A model generated the notes under the pieces. The model ran no database searches and was not told where the DNA came from. It saw nothing but the letters and a program-made list of their open reading frames with translations. From Drosophila pseudoobscura (lineage: Eukaryota; Arthropoda; Insecta; Diptera; Drosophilidae), in assembly GCF_009870125.1 (NCBI RefSeq), contig NC_046679.1, positions 13,702,001-13,766,000 of the forward strand: a stretch of 64,000 nucleotides of DNA, written 5' to 3'. Positions 11,557-20,800 of this stretch are shown here, one piece after another (the first letter of the stretch is position 1; every line of letters begins with the position of its first letter). The translations under genes were made by a program, and so were the position numbers.

Positions 11557-11576
11557 TTCACTGAGTGAGGTTCGAT
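11557..11576 (+). promoter_or_regulatory. candidate core promoter of protease paralogue 3
   Basis: TTCACTGAGTGAGGTTCGAT, 53 bases before the ATG at 11629. It closely matches the block upstream of paralogue 4 (14168-14186). Neither has a TATA box. The shared block probably marks an inherited initiator region. Confidence 0.4.
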
Positions 11577-11628
11577 TGTGGTCGAGTAGATCGCAGAGTA
11601 AGACAAATAAGTATCGATTGCAGCTGAA

Positions 11629-13529
11629 ATGGAGAAGCTCCTGCTAGTCTCTGGAATTATCATGACGATGTGCCTCGGCCCGAGCCTTGCACAGCTGCCG
11701 GCGAATGGCTGCTCGCAGTTCTTCGAGTACCAGGGATATAACAGACAGTACATTGGCCTGGTCACAGTGCGTCACAATCCTATGGTGAACAATCACACGC
11801 TCTTCCTGGAGTTCTCGCAGTCCGGATTCTATAACTGGGTAGGATGTCATCCCTGATCTCGGGTTTAGCCCCAACTTTATTTAGTGGCATTTACTTCTAT
11901 TCTTCTCATTCTCTTATCATTTAATGCGTTTGCGGTTGTGTTTTCCCCCTTCCATTGGCACTTAATATTGGCTTTGCAAAAACAAAGCAATGTCAATACT
12001 GATCATCTATATGTAGCGATCGTTGTAAACAAGATCCGAAAGAGAGCGAAATCATGATATTCTCTTTCTCTTCATTTAGGAATTCGTGGGCAACGTTGCC
12101 ATAGTGACTGATGAGGAGACGGTCAAGACTAATCTCCGTCTGGGCTGGCCGATCCAGTATCGTGTGGACTTTCCCATTCCCAGCCAGCCGCCCAAGGTCA
12201 CCAGCATCAGGGTGGACGATGTGGAGCTCTGTGGTAATAATCAATGTGAGTAAGGATCTACCTGTGATGCTAGGGAAGTGATTCTTATACGGAAAGTAAA
12301 TGGCTCTTTCAGATCCTCCACCGAGAACAGCCATACGGCTGTCGCACACAGTCACCACCTCAATCTCCCCGCTGTCTTCTTCTATTGGGCGCAGCACGGT
12401 TCGTGCTGCAGATGCAGTCCAGCAAGTCCGGCCCCAGCTACGGCCCTCAGTTCGTCCACCCATCCGAACCCCATCTCCAGTACGACCTTCATCTCCAGTA
12501 CTTCCTGCAATTGAACCTCAGAGTGGTTTCAACTACGAAGAATTCTGGGCCCGCGAACAGAACAGCACTCAGCGGCCGACCGTTAATCGTGGACAGGACA
12601 GGGTCAGCCCGCAGACCATAACACAGAGTGCACCCGCGAATAGTTGGACCAGGACTCCTCCGCAAACCTCCTCCAACAACATTGTTTGCGGACGTGAGAG
12701 GACCGTGACCACGCCGTTGATCTTTCAGGGCACGCGATTGGAGCGCGGGCAGCTGCCCTGGCTGGTGGGACTCTTTGAGCGGCGCGAGAGTAACGGCCCT
12801 ATCTTTTTCTGCGGAGGCACTCTTATATCCGCCTCCACTGTGCTGACGGCGGCTCACTGTTTCCGGCAGCCAAACCGTGATCTGCCGGCCAGTCGCACGG
12901 CCATCTCTCTGGGGCGCAGCAGTCTGGACATTTTAACAGATGGTGAGTTCCGAGGAGCCTCCCAGCTGCTGATCCACGAGAACTACCAGATCAAGCAGTA
13001 CACAGAGGCGGATCTGGCGCTGGTCAGGCTGGATGAGCCCGTCAGGTGAGTTCACCTTTTGGTAAATTCTACTCAGAGATTCCACTGATCCACTAACAAA
13101 CCTTCTTACAGCTTCAGCGACTACATCGTACCCATTTGTCTTTGGAGCACGAGCAACCGCATGGATCTGCCGGAGGGAGTCAGGTCTTATGTGGCAGGCT
13201 GGGGTGCGGATGGGGAGGGCAACGGAAACACGGACGTAGCCAAGGTGACTGACCTCAGCATTGTGTCCGACTCGAACTGCACCCTAGAGCTGCCCCATAT
13301 CCTCGTCCAGCCGAGCACCCTGTGCGCCAAGAAGGTGGGTGCCGGTCCCTGTGGCAGTGATGGCGGTGGCCCTCTGATGCTGAGGGAGGACGATGTCTGG
13401 CTACTGCGTGGCGTCATCTCCGGCGGCATAAGGAATACTAAGGAGAACACCTGCGACGTGTCCAAGCCTTCCGTTTTCACGGACGTGGCCAAGCACATCG
13501 ACTGGGTGCGCAGGAACATGTGGAACTGA
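11629..13529 (+). CDS. gd-like serine protease homologue, probably inactive, paralogue 3
   Basis: Four coding exons: 11629-11838, 12080-12245, 12313-13045, 13112-13529, introns of phase 0, 1 and 2, 508 aa. Signal peptide about 1-21 (MEKLLLVSGIIMTMCLGPSLA). The gd-type N-terminal domain is followed by a Pro/Arg-rich linker and the S1 domain (from ~265, ERGQLPWLVG). His307 (TAAHC) and Asp359 (EADLAL) are in place. The active-site loop reads CGSDGGGPL where the neighbours read CNGDSGGGL or CLGDSGGGL. The residue aligned with the catalytic Ser is Gly454, and the Asp-Ser order is reversed with one residue lost before and one gained after. The rest of the domain and the splicing are intact, so this looks like a serine protease homologue (pseudoprotease), not a dead gene. 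Such proteins act as cofactors in insect zymogen cascades. A base-calling error cannot be excluded, but the change spans several codons without shifting the frame. Confidence 0.88.
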
Positions 13530-13716
13530 TCCGAAAAGAACTGAAATCTAAGCCAAATTATTACTCTTTCCTGCCTTTTGTGAATGCAATGACAATTAAC
13601 TGAGAAGTGACAAATTGTTGGAAGACCCAAGCAGAACCGTAGCTTGATTTATTGAATTTAAACTGGCATCTACGCAACGGGTAATTCAAGTCTAGCAACC
13701 ATTAATCATAAAGTGA

Positions 13717-13722
13717 AATAAA
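13717..13722 (+). terminator. poly(A) signal of protease paralogue 3
   Basis: AATAAA 188 bases after the stop at 13529. Confidence 0.5.
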
Positions 13723-14167
13723 GAAACAAAACCACGAAATGTTTGTACACTTCAACCCTCTGTTTGCTGGTAAATTTCATAGGGAATTCATATAAAGGCA
13801 TATTTTTGGGAGCTACAGTTTCTGGGAACTGTTCTGGCTCGATTCTTTTATAGGTAGTGGCATCTATAGGAAGTTCCTTGTACGGATTCTAAAATTAAAT
13901 GGAAACTCCTCTGTGAGGATTATCCAGTGGATTTCCTCATTCATCACGTTGAAAATCCACAAAACCTTTAAGATAGAGTACTCGTAAAATCAAGTGGCCC
14001 TATCCAAGCGGCTTACGACATAAACGGAGAGAGAGAGAGAACGCCAACAAGCTCTGTGTGGGGCTGAATATTAGCTCCAATCGAATCTCATTATCGATCT
14101 ATTCCGCCAGATCGTTCAGCTAGATCGTGCCCCTAACTATACACACAAATCATTCATCGCTCGACTC
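13723..14167. other. intergenic spacer between proteases 3 and 4
   Basis: AT-rich, with a short GAGAGAGAGAGA run near 14030. The last hundred bases precede the candidate promoter of paralogue 4. No gene seen. Confidence 0.5.
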
Positions 14168-14186
14168 TCATTGAGTGCGGTTTCGG
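14168..14186 (+). promoter_or_regulatory. candidate core promoter of protease paralogue 4
   Basis: TCTCATTGAGTGCGGTTTC block, matching the one upstream of paralogue 3 at 11557-11576. It lies about 100 bases before the chosen ATG at 14283. Confidence 0.4.
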
Positions 14187-14282
14187 TATCGGTACGACTT
14201 GTGACCTCGCGTTTTGTGCGCGACTTTCGCAGTTACATTATTTATTTCTTTCCTTATAAATATTTATTGGATCGTATTAGTT

Positions 14283-16385
14283 ATGTGTTCGCTACAACTA
14301 GGTCTCCTGCTGGCTCTGCTTCAGATCTCTCTTAACTGGGGACAAAACCTACCGTACATTGCCTGCCCAGAGCTGTTTGAGTACTTGGCCTACAACCAGG
14401 AGCATATCGGGCACATAAGCCTGAAATTGGATTCCTCCATTGTGGAAAATACACTCCGTATAGAGCTTTCCCAGCCAGGTCGACATACCTCTGTAAGTTT
14501 TCCCTTTCCAGCTGTTGTTTTGTGTGCTCTCTTATCATGCATTGACCTTACTCTCAGATGGGAGCGTGATTTTCCCCTATCACAATTGCGAACTCAATGT
14601 TGTAGTAGATTTTCATGGGAATTGCATGCCTGATAAGGCCTGAGGGGAAACCCCCAGTGCTGTCACTTGATTCTCTTCCGTTCCGTGTCGTTCCGTTCTG
14701 ATCTGTTCTCTCCGGTATGGAACAAAGTTGTGCGACCGGTTTTTACTAAAGACTAAGCAGTATTAATATCGCCCGAGCCTCAGCTGCTGTGCTGTCGCTG
14801 GTGCTGTTTTGGATGTTTGGTTTTACCAGTTGAGTTATGTTTACGAAGATGGGGGATCTGACGTCGATTACAACAGTTGACGACATCTATACGAGAGCAA
14901 AAATTGTGACGCGCTTTCTTTGCATCTCTTTCAGAGCTACCCCGGGGACCTTAATCTTCTGGAGAATGAGGAATCGGTTAGGTATCGTCTGCAACACAAT
15001 GAACCCATCAACTATCGTGTTGACTTCCCCACACCAGGTGTTGTTCCAAAACTAACCATGATCTCCCTCAACGGCCAGGTGTTTTGCCGTTCTATGGCAT
15101 GTAAGTGGGGAACCATCTTTCCATCTATGTCTTCATCTGATTCGTTTATTGATACCGTTGCAGATGGTCCGCCTAGTACGAAACTTTCGTTATCACACAC
15201 CCTGCGTTCCACAGCGCCTTTGCTGAATATCCTGCCACAAGAACCAGAACAAAGGCCTCGGCGGCCACAATTTTCACAACAGCCGCAACAGCCACAGCAG
15301 CCGCAATACCCTCAACAGGCTCAACAGCCGGAGGAACCAGTGAGAATACGACCCCAACCTCAGCCTCAGCCTCAACCCCAACAGCACCAAGAACCATTCC
15401 GACCACGTCCAGGACCAACGCCAGCACCACAATTTATCCCAGAACCGACTGCAACCACCACACAGCGACCCACAGCACCATCAGCATCTCGACAACGACC
15501 ATCAGGAAACAGGCCCCAGACCCTGGGACAGTTGAATGGAGTCTGTGGCAGGGAAAAGCCCGTCAGTACGCCGCTCATCCACTTCGGGCAGGTGGTGGAG
15601 CGGGGACAGCTGCCTTGGATGGTGGCCCTGTTCGAGCGGGTGGGCAACGAATACAACTTTTTATGCGGTGGCACCCTTATCTCAGCTCTTACCGTGCTCT
15701 CGGCGGCCCATTGCTTCCGCTTCGGTACCCGCAATCTGCCCGCCTCTCGCACGGCCGTGTCGCTGGGACGCACCACCCTGGACCTGCTGACGCCAGGAGT
15801 GGGAGCCCGGCGAGCAGTAGCCGAGCTTGTCATCCACGAGCAGTACAATCCTAGTATCTATACGGACGCGGATCTGGCGGCGCTCAGGCTTTCAGAGCCT
15901 GTGGAGTAAGTGCTGCAAGATAGATCCTTTTAGAGTAATCTTAACAATATATATCTTTCAGTATCGGCGACTATATCCGACCCATCTGCCTGTGGAATGA
16001 TAACTATTTGCTGGACCTTCCATCGGGCCACAAGTCGTATGTGGCCGGCTGGGGAGAGGATGAGCGGGGCAACAGGAATTCTCGGATCGCCAAAATGACA
16101 GACACGGACATCATCACCCAGCCGGAGTGCCGGGGAAATCTCACATCCGAGAATGTGCGCTTCGTCACCTCACGCACCATTTGTGCCAGTAATCGGGAGG
16201 GAGCCGGTCCCTGCAATGGCGACTCTGGAGGTGGGCTGATGCTCCAGGAGTCGGACGTATGGCTGCTGCGCGGAGTCGTCTCCGCCGGACAGCGGCTGAG
16301 CAATCGTTGCGACCTATCGCAGCCCGTGATCTACACGGATCTGGCCAGGCACATCGAATGGCTGCATACGGTGATGTGGTTCTGA
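14283..16385 (+). CDS. gd-like secreted serine protease, paralogue 4
   Basis: Four coding exons: 14283-14492, 14935-15100, 15164-15905, 15962-16385, introns of phase 0, 1 and 2, 513 aa. An in-frame ATG at 14214 exists, but 14283 (MCSLQLGLLLALLQ) aligns with the starts of the other paralogues and gives a normal signal peptide of about 19 residues. The gd-type domain (~20-125) leads into a long Pro/Gln linker (15270-15420; PQQPQQPQYPQQ and PQPQPQPQPQQ runs) caused by CAG/CCT-type repeats, then the S1 domain (~from 268, ERGQLPWMVA). Triad: His308 (SAAHC), Asp362 (DADLAAL), Ser461 (NGDSGGG), so it is probably active. It is closest to paralogue 3: the two share GRE..V.TPLI..G and LPASRTA.SLGR around the start of the S1 domain. 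Its first intron (442 bases) is the longest in the cluster. Confidence 0.88.
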
Positions 16386-16434
16386 GGGGTTTCCCCAGAA
16401 GATTAGTGAATAGCTCATATGAATCCAGTGCCAA

Positions 16435-16440
16435 AATAAA
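16435..16440 (+). terminator. poly(A) signal of protease paralogue 4
   Basis: AATAAA 50 bases after the stop at 16385. Confidence 0.65.
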
Positions 16441-16629
16441 CGCTAGCCTAGTTTTTTACATTAAAATTGAAAGATTGCCTCCTCGACTTGTGGCTCTGTG
16501 CCAGCGGCAATTTGTCAAAAGCTGGAAATTGTCGCCCATTTGGATGCGGTTGTGGCTGTCGTCTGCTAATGAGACCTAATGGAGGCACCCGGTCGCCAAT
16601 CGCAAATCGCAAGGCGCAAGCAATGCTCG

Positions 16630-16755
16630 AAAGTCGCGCACTGTATAAAAGTCGCGCCCTGTATAAAAGTCGCGCCCAGCAAGTGTGCAGAAAGTCGCAC
16701 TGCGAAAACGCACCAAAGTCGCGCACAAGAAAACGCAGAGAAGTCGCGCCTAAAA
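16630..16755 (+). repeat. short tandem repeat with AAGTCGCGC and TATAAAAG units
   Basis: Six copies of A(A)AGTCGC(GC). The first two form an 18-base unit (AAAAGTCGCGCCCTGTAT, one difference) and create two TATAAAAG boxes. The later copies are spaced about 24-26 bases apart with AAAACGCA-type spacers. Short ORFs cross it on both strands but look like translated repeat, not protein. It lies between the last protease and the Dop1R1 leader. Confidence 0.7.
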
Positions 16756-17109
16756 CGCTTCTATGGCACAACAGGTGATTGTTGCGCTCTTACCCCAACT
16801 TACTCTCCCTCCCGCTCGGTGCTCTTTCTCTCACTCTCTCTATGGAACAAAGCTCTCTCATGGATGCGCGGCGCAGATATTTCGCCTGTGTTATGGCACA
16901 TCCTGTTGAATGAAAATTGTCGGCTCCGGCTCCGATTCCGGCTCTGACTGCGGCTCCCCTTCTAGCCTTCTGGCATTCAGTCGCGTATGAAAACGATTCG
17001 AAAGTTGTTGGATACTTGGCGGCACTGGCCAAGGAGACACATTGGCCCGACGCTCGTCTCTGCTCCGGCACGGCCAGTCGTGCGTGTCCGGACAGTCGAC
17101 GTTCAGACT
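16756..17109. other. non-coding region upstream of Dop1R1
   Basis: GC-richer than its surroundings, with CT-rich (CTCACTCTCTCT) and GGCTCCGGCTCCG-type runs. No exon is recognisable. Probably promoter-proximal DNA of Dop1R1. Confidence 0.45.
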
Positions 17110-17115
17110 TCAGTT
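17110..17115 (+). promoter_or_regulatory. candidate initiator of Dop1R1
   Basis: TCAGTT matches the fly initiator TCAKTY, with a partial downstream-element match (AGAAA) at about +28. No TATA box lies at -30. It would give a leader of about 690 nt through GTGTCTGTGTCGGTGTC repeats and GC-rich sequence to the ATG. Another possible start is TCAGTGCAGTG near 17466. Weak evidence. Confidence 0.3.
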
Positions 17116-17803
17116 CGCACGGTTCGGCACGCGGCAGCAGAAACAGCAGCTGAAGCTGAAGCATAGCCCGCCAGGAGCCGCCCTACCATATCCAAGTGCC
17201 AGAAGGTGTGTGTCGGTTTCTCTTTCGGCGTCTGTGTCGGTGTCACTGTCTGTGTCTGTGCCGATCGAGAATTCTTGTCGGGCGCGCGTTGCCTCCTAGT
17301 GTGCGAGTGCCAGTGCGTATGCGTGTAGCTGGGAAGTGCAAAAAGTCGGACATCGGGCAATTAATCATTCAAGGAGTGGTGCGGCCTGGCCCCTGAATTG
17401 ACTTCCATTTTAGTAATTTGCCTGATTGATGCACGGACTTGGTCAATTTCCGGTCGAGCCTGAGTTCAGTGCAGTGCGTCCATCGCCTGTGGGCCTCTGG
17501 CGGCTGCTGCAGCTATGAATAAACAGAACAAACAGCCAGGAAAATTCAAAACGAATACCAAGTGAAGATCTGGAAAACAGTGGACAAATTGCATCTCAAT
17601 CAAAGTCTATTAGCGAAATGCTGCAACTGCATTGCCGTATCCGGCCATCGGGCTTTTACTGCCGTCAATCCTGCAACTGAGGCACAAAGCGAACGAACCG
17701 CAGAGGACCTGCCACCCTTTACCAGACCAGATCAGAGCAGACCAGGCCAGACCAGAACCCCACCTCCTTCCCCGTCCTAATCCTAACCCCACCCGCCATC
17801 CAA

Positions 17804-20800
17804 ATGACAAATGCAATGAGTGCTATTGCAGCATTCGCTCTGACAGCGGCCGGGGCAGCGGCAGTGGCTGCCTCTGCGGCTAGCGGCAGGAGCAACCACA
17901 GCAGTCCTTTCCTGACCACCAGCAGCACCACCACCGCCGCCGGCTCCATCAGCAGCAGCATCGGCATGGCCATCAGCAACAGTAGCAGCAGCAGTCGGAA
18001 CGGCACGCTGCTGGAGGCCGATCACCTGCCGCTGCAGTTGACAACCGCTAAGGTGGACATGGACATTGAAATCGACATTCAACTGCTCACAAATGGCTAT
18101 GATGGCACAACGGTGAGTGATTCCGACTGCAGGGGAAGGTCAGGGGGTTATGGGTATTCGTTATTCGGTTTTCATATGGCTGCCATCGAAGCATTCATTG
18201 GGTTTTCACTCCAACTCCGGCTCCTCTTTGGGCTTTATGTCTGTTGCGAGGCTCGTAAAAAAAATGCTGCTTCTGGTTCAGGTATTGCTACTATAATTTA
18301 CAATGTCTCTCTCTCTTTCTCTCCGATCAGGAGGGTGTAGAGGCGAATTGTATGGGTAAGGCGAGGCATCGGACATGAACTTTTATGAACATTTCCTTTT
18401 TATTACGTGCGCGCATATTTCGACGAACATTGTCGTATAGTTTTTGTGTGGTTTCCCTTGTTCTGGTTTATGGTGCGTATTCGCAATCAATATTTTCACT
18501 AACCTCTGAGCACAGATGCCCTTTGATGATTTGTCAAGACAAAAGGGAAAGCGATGACAGGCAGGGAGCAACAGGATGCGGATAGCGATAAATCCTTTGT
18601 GAAATAACCCACTCTATGGGGAGCAAAGTTTATGGCAATGAAAAGACATAGCTGTGCTACACAATTATCACACATCAAACGTGCATTTATATTATTTAAT
18701 AAAATGTATAAATCACGACAAAAGGTTTCAGCAAAAGTTCCTCCTTTGGCTCGGTCCCACTCCTTGCTTTTAATTTATTTCACTTCTAGCCAGCCAGCTG
18801 CTAAATGAAAATGAATGCGAGTCTCATTAGCAGCCCTAGCACATGTGAAACTTTTCGTTTTCCCCTACCAAACACACAGATACTCCCGCATACTGGCAAA
18901 CAGGCATACAGAGCAGCGTGCACCTTCATCGATGCATAATCCAGTTTTCAAAAGCGGGGAGCCAAAGGAACTCCTCCTCGGTTCGCTCAGTGGAAGGCAA
19001 GGATGTATATACGGAACCAAAGTTTATCCTTTTTTTTTGGGGCGAAAACGAGCAATTTACGTGCTTGACATGGCAGCAGTAAAGGATACGAGGCAGCACA
19101 CACACGCGTATACTTGCACGCTCACAGATATAGAAATCTAAATACATGTTGTGCCGAAACGAACGACAAAGTTCTGCTCATCTGTTCGCACGTTTAACTT
19201 TCAATCGAATGTAAATAATGAGTATCACGTAAGTTGGCAAACGAGGCGACTCCCTGGGGATGGGATACTCATCCGTCTAAGAACAGCCTGCCACAGAGGC
19301 CACGTTAGCATCATGTTTATGCCACGCACATTTTCCACATAAATAGATTTTTAACTAATTTATAAACTGTTGCTGGGGAAGAACAGATAGGGCGCAGCCA
19401 CTTGATTCAGCCAACGATAATATGGTTGATGTTCGTCACTCAATTGGGTCACTTTGTGCCCATCAATCTAGTTGATCTAATTGCCATTAGTTGGCGTTGG
19501 CTTTCCAACTTCCATTTTCATTCACCAGAGAGGACGGATGATAGTTTCACCTTATACCTAATACCTCGTGCGATTCCCCGAGCTTGCTCTCAATTGGTGA
19601 CACTGACATTTGTCCTCGTCATGTGTCAGCCACCAAATTGCCAACGTCTGCCGCGTTTCTTGTGCCTCTGCTAGGCATTTGCATAATGCATCACGCATAC
19701 GCCGCGTTGTGCCATCTAATTGAATTATTAATCTGCTCTCGGCGAATCTTTTGCATCCACACTGAAATTGCTTATACGAGTATGGAAAAATAGTATTATG
19801 TTTCCCCCCGTCCCGCTTCCCAGCCCCTCCATTGTAGCCATTGTGTGTGTTCTGGGATTGAATTCCGCATTTTCTATTGCCCGTAAACCGTCGCATGGAA
19901 AAACTTTGGCTTTGGGCATTGTTCGCGAGCTTTGCATAGTAATAATAATAAAATATTAATAGCATTATTTGATATTGAATTTTCTCGCTCTCCCACTCCC
20001 ACTCCCACTTTCTCTCTCCCGTCTCTCTCTTTCCATTCAACAAGCGCCTCCATTGTTGTGGCAAATCCTTTGGAATTTGTGCAAATTTCCGCCAGCCATT
20101 TGTCGAAATCATTGAGCATTGGGTCGTGAAGGGGCGTACCGAAATGGGTATCGATAGCCAATTGAAATGGGGGCTATCAGGCCGCAACTGTAATTGTTTA
20201 CCAGAGGGTCTAACCAGTAATTTATATGCTGTATGCTATGCCTCAACAACATCAAGGATAAAGTTGCCACAAACGCAGTTTCAGTGTGTGTGTTTCTAGG
20301 CTTGTAACTTTGCAACTTTGAGAGAGGAATGGAATGTAGAGGAGATCCTAGGCAAACATTTAATTAAAATGTTGAAGATCTCGCTTCAAAAATGTTTCCT
20401 AACTACTTCAATCATAAATCGCTCAGCTTTTGCCAACTCTGAACAACATTTTGTTGAATTTGTGAGCCATAAATATCCCTCAGCCACATTTCGTAGCTTA
20501 ATTTTTTGCTAACCACAGAAAAATATCTCTTGAATACTGTGGGGAGTTTCAATTAGACTTGCGGGAATCACAGTCGACGAAATAGACTAAAAGAAAACTG
20601 GAGAGAGATAAATGTCAGCAATTTTGCCTAATTAAATGTGTGTGACAGCGCCTGCCATAATCACGAGGCTGGCCACAAAATAAATGAGCAAAAATGCTGT
20701 GTGCTCCATGAATCGGGTCACGGATATATAGAAACCGCATAAACACAGACACACATATCGCCCTGGACCCTACCATCAAGAGAGGGAGATGCAGCTGCTG

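Noticed and set aside
16448-16947. Overlapping 103-122 aa ORFs across the AAGTCGCGC repeat
   Set aside because: Open on both strands only because the repeat lacks stops; the translated sequence is repetitive and unlike a protein.
18113-18340. Continuation of the Dop1R1 exon-1 frame past the GTGAGT donor
   Set aside because: Exon 1 ends at 18112; splicing to 27096 restores the conserved GYDGTT-LTSFYNE junction, so the continuation is intron.
19558-20187. 209-aa antisense ORF in Dop1R1 intron 1
   Set aside because: Low-complexity runs (WEWEWES, YYYYY) from simple sequence; no start context, domain or neighbours that support it.
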